Below are positions 31,898 through 45,087 of a stretch of 64,000 nucleotides of DNA, piece by piece. Source of the DNA: Ooceraea biroi (Eukaryota > Arthropoda > Insecta > Hymenoptera > Formicidae); NCBI RefSeq assembly GCF_003672135.1, contig NC_039508.1, positions 4,340,001-4,404,000 on the forward strand. The letters are read 5' to 3'. A model generated the notes under the pieces. It ran no database searches. It was given only the letters and a program-made list of their open reading frames with translations, and was not told the DNA's origin. A program made the translations under genes and the position numbers. Numbering within the stretch: the stretch's first letter is position 1; every line of letters starts with the position of its first letter.

Positions 31898-33590
31898 ACG
31901 CTCAAACGAGAACGAGTCACGACCTTTGAGAAGATTAATCGCGAACGAAGCCGCTGGACGGTGTCCTCCGTAGATTTATGATTGATCTGTTATAATCTGC
32001 CATTATCAAAACACGCAAAAGACATTATAATTTCATCTTATTTATTAATCGTGGTCGCTATACCTTTTACGTATTCCTTCGGCACTGTTACGATATATTT
32101 ATTTGTCTAACGCGGTTATTATTGATTTTATCTATATAGTGCCGAAGTTTATCAAATTTACTAAAATTCTCATTAGCAGAATTTTTGAAATCCCGAAGTA
32201 ATCAAGCAAACCATCTCAGATTAAATTCTTGTGCGTAATTGCTTTCTAAAGAGGGAAATAAGCGCGCGTGACTCAACCCCGTGCCAAAATACAACCAATG
32301 AAATAGAGAAGGATCCTCGAGGAAACTCTTTCTTGCCTTCCTACATATCGTTTTCACGAGATCGAGCAACATATCGCTGCAGATGATTGAAATATTAGTA
32401 ATATTTATTACATTGAGATATATATAATTGAAACAGTTGAAATATTAACTTAAATGTAATAGTTCTGATTAATTGATAATTTGAATCCTAAAGGACATCA
32501 AGTTGATCATTGAAATATGTTTTATTGATAAATTCTTCTAGAATTAGGAAAATGTTACGGGCATTTAAGTATAAGAATAATATTTCGATCGTCGCAGCTT
32601 ACACCGTGTGCGTGCGAACATGGTGCAACAGTGTCATAAATCGTGAATGGCGCCAATCATCGTGCAAGCAGCACGAGACAGCTCGATGCTTACGTTAATC
32701 ACGAAAGGAGAATATTTTTTATTGTTGTTATTGTTTGTTTGTTTAGTCTATCTCCAACGAATCGTGTCATGTTGCCCGGCTTCGTTGTAAGATTTTATTT
32801 CGGGGCAACTTGCGATCAAAATCGATCAAAATCGATGGAAAATATCATTCTAATGATTTTTCAGGTATTCAGCTATATACATACAAAATTATCTGTGTAT
32901 ACACATACATATACGTATGATTTGAATATTTTCATATATTTGTTCAGCAAACATTAATTTCAATTTATGTGTGTGTATGTGTATCCAATGTCCGAAAGTA
33001 ACATTACATAGCAAAGATAAATTCAACGTACATTCAAAAATTGATATGTTATAAAAACTACGGAAGAATTACGCTTTGTTGTAAGATTAAAATCTTCCAT
33101 CTTCGAAAAAATAGTTGTCTTTTCAAACCATCCGGGACGGAGCCGCGGCAACGTCGCTGTATCAGACTTAAGAAAGAGCAAGCGAGACGCGTTAAAATGA
33201 CGTATAATTTACTGTTAGTCCAATAGATAGTGTAAGCAGAACTGTAACGAAGAATAGATGTATCATGTAGTCTCATCGAGAGTCTCCCGTGAGCTTAATC
33301 GCGTCCAATCAAAAGATTGTTCTACTTACCTGGGACTAATTAATTTCAGCCGTTTTAAGACGACGATGCTCGTACTTTAAGTTTCGTTACTAACTCTGTC
33401 CCTCTTACGTCCAAGTGAATCTTTCAGAAATTTTACTTCCAAATGAATTTTTCGCAAATACATATATATATATATATATATATATGTATTTATTCCTGTT
33501 GTACATACTCTCTCCTCCGAAAGCTCTTTTATATAATACTATTATAATTTTGTATATTTAGCGCATGTATACTTACGTACTTTTAATAAA
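31898..33590 (+). terminator. Probable 3' UTR ending near an AATAAA signal
   Basis: No further coding sequence follows the stop. The first well-placed AATAAA is at 33,585-33,590 (ttttaataaaagtcaataat), which would give a 3' UTR of about 1.7 kb. Another AATAAA lies near 34,195. An (AT)n microsatellite lies at about 33,464-33,485. Which signal is used cannot be decided from sequence. Confidence 0.4.
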
Positions 33591-36500
33591 AGTCAATAAT
33601 GTAACGGCTCGTCTTAAACGTACCTGTTTGTCATATATTCGAGAATTTATGTAATCAACTTAAACTGATTAATTCAGTGTTATGATTTAACAATGTTTTA
33701 CATATGAGACACTTTACTCGTTTAATCATTGTATACGCGAAATGCATTACTAACATTTTGTTTATCGAGTAACTTATCTGTTTTAATCAAACTCTTTTCT
33801 AGCTTTCATTCACATAAAAATTCAAATTTTAATACTTGTAACATTTCGAATGTTCTAAACAATATGGATTGTTAAGTGTATAATTCTATTTTATTATTAT
33901 TGGACATTATATTTGTAAATTGAAGAGGGAAGGTCCATTATTCAACAGAAGCTTTGGAAGCTGCTAGAAAACAAAGACGTATGCCAAAAAGAGAGAACAG
34001 AACAATATCGAAAAGGAGGATTTATAGTGTCAACAATTAAGCACGATCAAGCGAGAATTAGTTAATAACCGTTATATATACATAGAATTACCATTTACTA
34101 AGAAGTAAGCATTTTTCCACACAAATTACTAAACCATTTCTATTGAGATATTAATGTAAATTTCATAGATGGTATACTAATTATTTATTTTTACAATAAA
34201 TTCATAACGTTGTACATAAGTTTTGATGTCTCAACCACTCAGTCTTCGCTGCTCACACTCACATTGCAGAGCATTTCTGCGGTTCACCGTAAAATCGTAA
34301 ACGTTGACTTGATTAATTCCTAATCAACGAATTTATTGCTCTGCAAATTCGATTATGTGTGCTGAACATTTATGGAAGCAGTTTCGGACGTAGCCCTTCA
34401 CAGCTCGCCATCGTGGCAACGACAAGCCCGACAGTCACAGGCAGAAAAAGTGGCGACGTGCGCCGGTCCGCGTTTCGTGATTCGTCGCGGCCCGCGACTA
34501 AAACACGAGCCTAATCCACAAAACAAACCGATCTTCTGCAGAATCCCATTCGAGACGCGGTCCTTAGCTGCGATAACTCGCATACGCGACGAAAGGCCCG
34601 ATTCGTCGAAGGGTATCCATGTCAGAATTTTACTTCACAAATAACTTTACTTACATCATTGATGCGTATTAGAATTCTGTCAGTCCTGTCAAAATATTTA
34701 ACAATTAAAGAGAACAAATTACATTTATTAACGGAAATTAACTATCATATATATAAACAAATTATCAGGAGATTAAAAAAATCAGATATGCAAAACCGTC
34801 ACAATGGTAGTAACATTTTTTTCAAATTTCGTACGCTTTATTTAATATTGACGGCGGTGGTTTATGCACCGAAATTGAGAGATCTGGTTTGTAAAAAGTC
34901 AAAAACAGCATTTCAGTCACGAAATTGATGAAGCGCGCGTGTGTGAAGACCCGAAAATGGAAACATGTCATTAAAATGAGTCGTCAGAGGCTACGCGTCA
35001 ATTCCGAAAGAAATCGGAAATTTTATACTCCTCCTGCTCGGCCAGCAGCCTTTTTATGCCATTCTGCCGTCGGCCCTTTGGATGACCAAAAGCAGGTGAC
35101 GTACGGTGAGTATACGATGCAGCGAGAACACGTTGAGTCGTAGAATAGTGGGGGTAAAGTTTTCGTGGCGTGCCAGCAAGCAGCAGCAGCAGCCACTACT
35201 ACCATCCAGATTGTTACTCCCCTCTTCAAAGCATCCTATTCCGTCTCTCTTTACCCCGCCGTTTGTGCCAAGTCATCGACGTTTGGATAAAGGGAGTTCC
35301 TCTGTCGGAAGGGAGCTCGGGGTGACGCCCCCGTGGATGTGTTTTATGCTGGTGGGGATAAACGTCTCGTCTTTCTTGCACCTATGCCTGTCTACGTTCT
35401 ATCTTCGTTACCAACGAGAGTTCGCCCTCCCTCTCTTGCCTTCCCTCTTTTATCCTTTCTTTCTTTCTATCTGGTACCGTCGGCTGCTGGGCAGCGCGGA
35501 AGGGATCCAGAGCGAGGGGAAAGCCGGCCGTGAAATTAAAACATGATGAGAGGTCTAGATTGAGACACGAGAGAGAAAGAGAGAGAGGTGGTGAAGAAAT
35601 AAAAAGGAAGCAACGGCGAGAAAGACGGAAACAGCGGTGAAGACGGAGACGACACTAACACCAGGGACGCATCTGCGAGAGAAATGTTAAAATAAACATC
35701 AATTGTTTTGGATGACGCTTACTAATTTCCATGCGCGCATATCACATTCATTAAGAAGTGAATCTTAATTATTAGTTTAATAATTTTTTTCTCTGAATGA
35801 AAATACTTTATCCATGAAGTATAAATCTGGGATGTTTCTTTCGTATTGTTTAAATGCTTCAAGCGTCATCATGACGATATAAAAATGTAATAAAACAGCG
35901 ATATTGAATAACTCTCTTGAATTAATTTATCTCCAAAATATTATCTTTCTACAATATCTTTTATCATACATATTAAAATATTTGATCAACAATATCGAAG
36001 AAATTCTACGAGCATGATCATGTATTCAGAAATCTCACATTTCCATATAATACAACATTGCTGCAAGCTTCTGTGCTGTATGAGTTACTTCTAGATTCTA
36101 CGTGTGGTTGGTCACAATGTCGACTGCACCGGTCGCGCGATCAACGTCCTTGCACATCGCATGCCACGGAATAAATTGTCCAGAAATTTCTAAAGTCGGC
36201 ACGCTTTGTGGGATTAGTCAGGCGCGCGGCGGGCTACCACTTACAAATCATCAGATACCAGTTACTAGTTACCACCTATCATGTGGCAGTACAACTTTGC
36301 CATTAATATATAGGGTGTTCGGTAATAAAAATACCGCCACTGTGTGAGAGGGTAGAGCGGATTGAATTGGATAGAAAAGTCATCTATTTTGCAAACAACA
36401 TTAAATATTGAGATATTAGATTGTTAAATGAGTGCGTACCTCGCGTGCTGATATGGTAGGCGTGGTATATAATAACATCAATATTAAATTTATTTGTTAA

Positions 36501-39500
36501 ATGTATATGGATATGTTGCATTTTTATAATATAAATTTAATAAAAATTTTAATGAAAACCATTTTTAACAGAATTACAAAATGTCACATACACGAACCAA
36601 ACTGTAAAAAAATAATAAAAAAAGATAGAAGAATAAGAAAAGAAAGATTTATCTGCCGCCTTAAATTGCATGGCGGGTTGAACCATAAAATCATGTGTCG
36701 TGATATATCAGCAGAATATTCATGCGTAACTCACAACTATTGTACAGATGCTTTTCATTGGGGTAAAGAGAGCCGAGGGGACTTATATCGTCCACCGCAA
36801 AACAGATACGTCCGCGGGTTAAATGGCCCAAATATTCCATAAGCCGAGCACGTCCTGCGTGTTTGAATTTTCTATGAAATCCTTTTCACGTATTTGCTTC
36901 CACAGACGATCGGCATCGATCCAGGCAGGAGGACATTTTTGGCGAAGATGAAGGAGGGTTGCAGAGTCTCTCTCACCCACATTGGATTCCTTGGAGCGCC
37001 TCCGCTCGATAGCACGAGATCTTGATTCATAGATCACGGCGGTTCCCTCTATCCTCTTTTCAGGAAGCGGCACAATGCTAGCACCAGTGCTCTGTGCCAT
37101 TATAGGCAGAGCCGATCTAGTCGCGGACCTGCCTTAACAATAGATGCGAAGTCGGTCATTGTGCGGGTGCTTTGGAACCCTGGGATAGAGAGACCGAGGA
37201 GGCCTTCCTCTTTCTGCCGAGTTACCGAGATGTCTTCATTAGGCTCACTTCGCCGCTTCAGGATACAGGGAACTTCAGCTCGTTACGACCGTTGAAGAGG
37301 AAGAGAATATTTCAGGACCAGCAGCAACAAGTTATTCGACGGGTCAATAGATGATGTTAAAAAAATATATAAAATGGAAAACACATATTTTCAAAAAAAT
37401 TTTTTCTTTCTTTTGACACGGAGGAATTGTGTTTAAGGTAATAAAGTTACGTTGGATATGCTCCTTTTCTGTTTCAAAACTCAAAAACATTTTTTCAGAA
37501 AGATGTAGCTATGATTAAATTGATGATATCTCTCTGTGCTCATGAAGTGCTTATATGATTTCATTGATTCCACTTACTGATTTATATTATATATTTATTT
37601 AGTTTCTGTATAATCTTTCATTTATCTATCGGAATATGATTGTTACTATTTATATGCGACACTAATATCTTTTTGGTAAATAAAATCGAACCGTTACGTC
37701 ATGCTCTCTACATTTCACAGTTCAGTTTCCAAGAAAAACACAATTTGCGAATGTTCATGGTGAATGTTCATGCCATGAATGACACAAAGCTGGGATATTA
37801 TCTGGATGGATCCTGTCATTTGTCGGGATTTACCTGCCTTCCGACCTTTTTTGACGCGGCATTTAGCTCTTATCCCGCCGCGAGAGTCAGATCCCGAATG
37901 GCAGTTTCTCTTCAACAAAACCGACAGATCCGCCCAATTCATCGTTTCCATCGCGCGCGAATGTTGCTTCTAATCAATAAGCTACAGAATTTACTATTCT
38001 TTTTGTTCCAGTTATTTGATCCAAGATATGCCATGTCGTACAGCGAAATAACTACAATGAGGAGTATCGATTAATTCCTTTTGTATCACGCGACAATTAA
38101 GTAGACATAATACAAAATTTAGGAAATAAATGATCAGTTTTTTAAATATATTTTACTTATTCATATGTGCTCTTTTCACATTTTACTACAACAGATTTCT
38201 AATTCTCTTTGTAACTGCTGCTCTTAGATCTATTCAACAATGTATTGTCATCGCTATTGTTATTAAAATCTTGAGAAACACATCAGAAATATTAACGTAA
38301 ATAACAAACAAAAATGAGGCTTTTTCACGTCGTAACGCGTTCAGAAAAACGTTAACTAATTTTAAGGATACGGACAATTAAGCTTAATATATTTCAAGGC
38401 TTTAACTGTAAAGTCGTAAGCGTGTAAAAGAAACTTTGTCTGACATCTAATTAAATTCATGGCGAGATGCGACGATCACCTAGCCAATCGAGCCCCTTTT
38501 GGCGGCATCGCTAGTTTCTGAGAAACTTGAACGGTCCTTCGATCAGCCGACCAATCGAAGCAGGAAATACCCGAGCCTCCATTGTGAGACCAAACACGAA
38601 ATCTGTCGCCTGATCGCAAACGTCATAAATTTCATCAAGATAAAAATCGGTAAAATCATCGGTAAAAACCGTGCTAAATCACTAATGGCCGAAAGCAAAT
38701 TTATAGCTCATGAAAGTTCATAATAAAATGCTTATTAATAGTAAAAGAAATTTCTTTTAATTAATAAAAAATGTATTTTATTTTAAAAAATTTGTGAAAT
38801 TTTTGATTATAAGATACAAAATAGTATTATATCATTAACTAAGTAATCTGGGTCACGTCTAAATAGCAATACAACACAATGTAGCGATGTTTTGGAGAAT
38901 TTTGGTTTTCGTTGTTTAAAGGTTGTCCTGCTATAAAATTAATATACTATAAACTATGTTATATTCTGTCATAAATATGTATTTAATTTGATTTATCCAT
39001 TTAGACGATCCGGACTTACTTAATGAGTTAATGAACTATAATATAATGTTGACTGTACAAGAATTTTTATATTAATAAATGATTTTAATCCTTATTTATT
39101 TCTTATTTCTCATTTAATCCTTAAAACTCTTTTAATATTTTAATAATGTAAACTTCGATTTAATTAGAACGTTAGTGGCCTTCCTCATAATGTCCGTTAC
39201 ATAATAAATTCTTTTCGTCATCGATAAAATTAGTAATAACCCGACAAAATGTAATTTTTCACGGTCGCAGATTCCCTGCTGGCAGCTTCCGTATTTTGTA
39301 CATGCCTTATTTCCTGCGGTTCAACACTTCGACCTATCGTTTGCATCCTATTCTTTTTTCTTTCTTTGACTCGTGAAACTTGTCACGGGTAAAGATCCCA
39401 CGTGCGTAGGGGGGAGTGTATCTAGTGCAGCTGATCAGCCGGGAAATCGAGGGATCTGGAGGCGTGACACGACCCGTACGATCCATTCCTTTTCCATGAT

Positions 39501-39660
39501 TTTCACGCCCGGGTCGTTACGACGCATCTGAAACCGCCTCGAATTCTCGAACGGTGATAATTTCCCCGGAACATTGACTCGTCCGCCTTACAACTGGGTC
39601 CATTCGTCACAGTGGCTTCGGGGCGCTCGTTCCTTCACGTGTCCTGGGATCACGACCGCC
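33591..39660. other. Intergenic region, no supported gene
   Basis: AT-rich DNA with a few GC-rich patches (34,380-34,620; 35,020-35,560; 36,850-37,330). Open frames in those patches were examined on both strands and not accepted (see rejected list). A fragment near 36,303 (tagggtgttcggtaataaaa) looks like a transposon relic but could not be extended. Confidence 0.5.
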
Positions 39661-39666
39661 GTATCG

Positions 39667-39700
39667 TATATAAGCGGACGGCGACGTAATTAGCGCCAGT
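39667..39700 (+). promoter_or_regulatory. TATA/Inr core promoter
   Basis: TATATAAG (39,667-39,674) is followed by CCAGTT whose A (39,698) lies 31 bp downstream of the first TATA base, matching the insect initiator TCAGTY in position and largely in sequence. The upstream 300 bp hold CACGTG-like and CAGCTG E-boxes (about 39,400-39,435) and a rise in GC. The transcript it would drive runs rightwards. No convincing coding exon follows: a frame with ATG near 39,740 encodes about 63 residues of unremarkable sequence, so the first exon may be non-coding. Confidence 0.5.
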
Positions 39701-40458
39701 TCGATCCTTTTGTGTTACTCACAGGGCGTTGAGAACAAGATGATTACCGACTCTCGGCAGGATTCTGGCGCGCCATCTTATTCGAAGATGAAAAATCGTG
39801 TTTCTTCTTCTCTTCCTTCGTTCCGATATTGTTTTTTTGTTCACCTAAGAGAACCCATGGAGGGTTCTTTTTTCCAATTTTTTGCGCACACTTCCTTTAT
39901 AAATGAATTTCCACATTACGCATATGTGTAAATGTTTCTATTTGTAAGAAATAAGATATTCTTTTGCGCACAACAATTTGAATAGGATTTGTATCCATAA
40001 GATGGATCTCGTATCAAATGAACTTCTAACTTCTGGACGATTGTCAAAGAATATTTACTCCATTCAAATGTTACGGATAACAAGATGAATCGATCATTGA
40101 TTGATGATCGTAATGGCAAATAGCGTAAATCCCTCTACCACTATAATACGCGAGGCAATAATTACGATATCGAGATCGTGCGAGCAAGACATGCGAGAAG
40201 GAGAAGGAGAGAGCGTGGAGAAGCTGGTGAAATGTAGGATGGAAGCGCCGCCAATAAGGAATCAACTGTAGACCCCCAACGTCATAATTCATCTTCATCG
40301 GTGAGGCTGTGCCAGGTTGCCCAACTTTCCGGTGGATTAGCAGTCCGCCTCGCGCACGTAATGATCGTGTCGAGTAGGTAAGTAAAATGAAGGCAGCTGG
40401 TAGCGGCGAAGGCGAGAAGCAAAGAAGAATCAATTTTGCTTTTTCTCATCCTGATCAT

Positions 40459-40562
40459 CTTCGTCGTCTTTGTTGTCGTCGTCCTCGCCGACGTCGTCGT
40501 CTTCGTTGTCCTCGCTGTTCTCGTCGTCGTTGTCGTCATCGTCATCGTCATCGTCATCGTTG
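40459..40562. repeat. Trinucleotide tract (CGT/CAT)n
   Basis: About 100 bp built of tcgtcg, tcgttg and tcatcg triplets, imperfect at first and ending in several tidy catcgt units. It makes Arg- or Thr-rich frames in either direction. These are repeat artefacts rather than genes. Confidence 0.85.
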
Positions 40563-43500
40563 TAACCCTTGCAAGAAGCAACGGCAGATAGAGCAAACAA
40601 GGAACAAAGAGCCCCTCGAGGTGACTTGCAAAAGTCCCCTATGGTGGCTTCTTACGCTCCTGAGCGTCATGGGGCCCGTTCAACGCTCATAAAGCCCGCT
40701 AGGGGCCTCACCGTGGAAAAACAATGAGGCGGCCCGATCAGGCTCGAGCTCGCTCCGCAGCTTCTCTGATTCGCCATGAAGCCAACAAGAAATTGACTAT
40801 GATGGCTGCTCTCGCTTCTACCGTCGATCTGCCAGTGGCTTCTCCTTCTTCGCTGAGAAACAAGGGATTCTGCGTTTTGCCTCGCACAATCTCTTCCACG
40901 AGTAATCGTCGCGCGATAACGAAAAAGCACCTTCGCAATGTTCAGCTTCTAGGAAGATAGGTGTAAGTCGTTTAGGCTTTGCTTATGGTAAGCGATGGTG
41001 AACGCGTTCCTCTTTTTCTTCATCTCGCGAACCTGTCGCGTGTGAGTATCGTAAGGATCTTCAGGATCTCGTTGCGCACGCGAATCAAAATGAAGCATTC
41101 GGATTTCACGGGGCTCGTCCGAGGCTTTTCTCGTCGAGACTTTGGATCTTCGCTAATTCGTGAGCGATCTTATCTAGAGATCTCATTTGGGTGCAAGCTG
41201 CTAACTCTCAACACCTTGGTGGTAAGTTCTCGCTTTCAGGCGTTCCTTCGTTCCAGATGCCCTGTGTTGCTCGGATGCCGTTCCTCTTTTCTTTCCTCTC
41301 TTTCTTTCAGAAATGCAGTGAACAAGAAGGAAAGGAAGAAACAGTCTAGTGCGAACATATCTTAGCTTCCACTGAGCAGATCGGCTGAGCTGATAGGCGG
41401 TGGTGCCACCACCAGCGTCTTCCCGTGATGCTTGCGAAGAAAGTATCCTGAAAAGCGTTCGTTGTCGTCATAAATCGTAATTTATAGGTTTTTCGGTGGT
41501 AAACCGCACGCGGAATACGAAAAGGGAGCAGGTTGACTTTTCGGTGCAGTTCTTTCCTCTTAGGTATCTTGCCTCTTTTTGACGCTGCCGGCGTCTCTAT
41601 ACATTCGGAAAAACGAAGAAAGGAACAGACGTGGAACAAGAGTCAAGAACGCGGACCGAGCGAACGAGAGAGGGAAGAGAGGCCTAGTAAATGGGGCTGT
41701 AAATCTGGCGGGTAGACCCATTATAAGTTTATTACCGACTTTCCTCGACGCGCGACACTTCCCCGGGTACCAGCCGAGAGTCCGACTCAAAACCTGTTAC
41801 ACGCACGCGTAGTATCTGTGAAGAAAGAAGAGTAAGAGAGAAATAGCAGATGGAGGATGATGTTATATACCTGAGGCCATTAGTTATCTTAGTTTACTGA
41901 AAAAAATATTATAGCCTTCAAGCTATTTGGCTCCGGTTGACATCCGTTGTAGACAATAAAGAACCGTGTAGAAAGAATTATTGTTACACATATTTTACAG
42001 TTACACGTATCGTAATATATAATAGTTTCCTAATTAACGTGAAATAACACAGAGACATCAATTTTGAAAATCGCTGTTTACAACTGATGTATTTCACCAT
42101 ATACATGTACACAGATGTGTGTACTCATATAATTATGAGTTACCTTAGTCTATTAAAACTTAAAACCACGATGTAGTAACAAACACATTTATGATTACGC
42201 ATGAATATATCAAGAAATTGCAGAGTCGGATTGCCAGCATCCCCCGATCACACAAGTTGTTTGCCACAACTGCTCGGTTCTGCAAATCATGATGAGCTAA
42301 TTATGTAGCGTTAACTTAAAGCGAATTTTCGGCTCGCGCGGCTACTTGGATTCACGGCCCGCGTTGAGTTTTTCGAATATGCCGGATATTCAGGCCCCAC
42401 CGAGCGTTTCCCCGTGACGGAGGTGGACCGAGAGGCCCCGAGGGTTTAATAACACCGTGGGTCCCGGCATAACCGACCGAGACCGACCGGGTCCTCCCCC
42501 AACCCCTTTTGGCATATATATAGCAATTAGGCCGTGGAACGTCTCTATCCCAAGCCGCGGCGGCCTTCCCTGCCATGATTAGAGGACATACGCATGCGGT
42601 AGAGGCCCGGCTGAAGGGTCCTACGCCGTCCACCACAAGATTAAGGTCTCTTCCACACCGTTTCCTCCTTTTATCCTTTCTCTCCATCCCGCGACGAGTA
42701 GCCTGCAGCGGCAAAATGTGTCGGTTCGAATTTCGACGTGTGACAACCTCGTAATACCTGATATTTATGCGATGCTGATGATCAACCAAGGACAAGTCAT
42801 TGATTGCGAGAAGTAGATAATTGCATAACTCACCACATTTCGTTCTTTTACACAGGAGATATAGACGTTTCTACTTTTTCAAGCGTTCACCTTTAGCGCT
42901 CAAGCAGGAAAATTAAAAGTGAGCTGTACGCGCCAATGACGAATTAAGATATTCGTTAATCGGCGCGATAAATCTGATCGAGAATATGATTCATGATTAT
43001 TTAAGGACCATACGAGGAATTCGAAATTAGCTGTGTCATGAGTGCCGCCTTGAGAGCGAATTAACATAAGAAAAAATGTTATCTGGCAAAGAAGAAATAA
43101 GAGCGAGATTAGGCTTGCGGTTAGAGGTCCAAAGGAAGATGTAAATAGGATTTCGGTGAGAGATACTTCGAGACAAGAGACCGGTATCTCTACAAGGTAT
43201 CTCTTGTTTATACGAGTGACAGTAAAAAGGATATATAAAGAATATAAATGAAATTTTCAACCCTTAAGAAGATGATTTGTATTCACCAGATCAAATCCAA
43301 TAATTATTCCCAAATTTAATAATTGAATATAAAAATAAAATATTACTATCTAAAACTAAAATATTTATTAACGTAATTTGAAATAATGTAGATAGCGCAA
43401 ACGATTGAGTATCAACTTTAAAAGCGGCGTGGAGCTTGCCAAATTTCTGAGTATAAGCGCGCACGAGAATTTGATCAAAGATGTCGCCGCGGCAGTCTTG

Positions 43501-43824
43501 TCGAGAAGAGTAAATGCGGTCTCGTCTTCGGGAGGTCTTCGCGTGGGGCGAGGCCACCATGTTTCTCCCAGACTCCTCGACTATCTTTATTTCTTCGTCC
43601 CTCTGACGACAGTTCGCTTGCTCCGTCCTCCTTTTGGGCTCGGCGTGCGAGCATCGGCCACCTTGGGGCGCCCCCGGGTAGCGAACGGACCAACCTGCCT
43701 GTCTGCCTCGTGCCACCTCTGCTTCGATCCCTCCCGGGGTTCATCTCTCTCCTGTCTTTCTTCATTGCCCATCTTCTCTTCTCTCTTCACCTTATATCGA
43801 AGAGAATTTGATTTTTTATCGATA

Positions 43825-43885
43825 GTGTCACAAGCTAAATGGTACTCGCTTTTCACAGAAACAGTTTTTCCTCAACGCTATTTGC
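43825..43885. repeat. Dispersed direct repeat, copy 1
   Basis: Shares gtgtcacaa, ctaaatggtactc and cttttcaca with the copy at 45,034, followed in both by a T-run and tcaacgc. Same strand, 1.2 kb apart. Nature unknown; perhaps the end of a decayed transposon. Confidence 0.6.
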
Positions 43886-45033
43886 TTAATGTTATCTTGT
43901 CTTTCTGAACATTCGATGAAGTTTAGTCATTATTTAAGGTCTGTAGGCTCTTAGCGCCTGTAGGACCTCAATCCCAGTACACGTGGTTTCACTGAAAAAC
44001 CGAAAATTCCGACTCGATTCGCATTCTGGACAGTGGTCAAAACGGTAGAAAAACATTCTTGCCGTTTTCCCACGCCCAAGTGTCGGCGAAACTTCGTAAT
44101 AATAAAGAGGCGCCGCCGTGTTGTTGCGACCGTGCACGTACATCGGCTCGTTTTGTGGGGACCCTTTCGGGCCCCACCGCCGTGCCCGTCGTGCCGCCGC
44201 GCTCTGCCTCCATCGTGTATCGAGTCTCCAGCTCACGAAATCCCAGGAAACGAGGAACAAATTATCTCGTCAGACGGACACCGGTTTGAAGCGACGAGAG
44301 GCTCACTCGTTGGGCTCGGGGCGATGAGGGAACGAGGAGGCCCCGCGTCCCCTCCTACGATTCAGTCTCACCATTTCTCTTTCTCTTCAACATTTCTCCG
44401 AGCGTTCGCTACGAAACCTCGCTGTCTTTTTCTATCTCCATAAGCTCGGTCCTCGGTCCCCGATAACTAACTGACCCAACGCCTAGCGCCCCGCGTGTCG
44501 GCACAGGCGGCTTCTTTCTTACCTGATGAACGCGTACAAACACATACGCACATCGTTGGTGAACCCAGCCGTCACGCCAACGACGTGCAGAAGAGGATGA
44601 TGAGGTAGGAGGGGATGCAGGGTGGGTGCCGGTTAATGAGCTAGAACCACGGGGGGTTCGGAAACAGGGCCCGCAAGGCAACGGACTCCTTCGGCTTTCT
44701 GGGAAGTCACGAATCGCAGCCTCCCGGCCGCTTGTGTTACATTTCCCGCGTAAAAGTTGCCACTTCTTGTGGGCTTTGCCTTTTATAAGGCAAACTTAGT
44801 AGGTAGGCGCATTCATGCAAAGCGTGTTCACTTTTCCTCGCTTGCGCCCTTAGCCAATATTGCTATTAACACGTGTCGATCAATTTCAAGATACTCATTT
44901 ACGTCTATTAACATCTTTATCGTTCGTTAGTATCTCATTTCAAGGTTCTGATCATGTTACAATGAACAATGATTCCACTGATTTAAATTTGTGTACATGA
45001 ACGAAAACATTTAAGTCTGAATTCAGAAGAAAC

Positions 45034-45087
45034 GTGTCACAAACTAAATGGTACTCACTTTTGACAATTTTTTTTCAACGCCATTAC
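45034..45087. repeat. Dispersed direct repeat, copy 2
   Basis: Second copy of the element at 43,825 with a short internal deletion before the T-run. Neither copy has an inverted partner nearby. Confidence 0.6.

Noticed and set aside
35106..35546. 146-residue open frame with a poly-Gln and a hydrophobic stretch
   Set aside because: The Gln run comes from a short CAG tract and the hydrophobic part from CT-rich sequence; no coherent protein features.
36819..37100. 93-residue minus-strand frame with fairly protein-like composition (CPPAWIDADRLWKQIREKDF)
   Set aside because: No start context, splice partner or known domain could be found; it may be a transposon relic, but the evidence is too thin to list.
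40387..40692. Arg/Cys-rich frame
   Set aside because: Produced by the CGT/CAT trinucleotide tract.
42715..42740. tRNA T-arm-like ggttcgaatttcg
   Set aside because: No matching acceptor stem, D-arm or anticodon arm could be placed around it.
42352..42795. 147-residue open frame on the minus strand
   Set aside because: CpG-rich context, no recognisable motif, no splice support.
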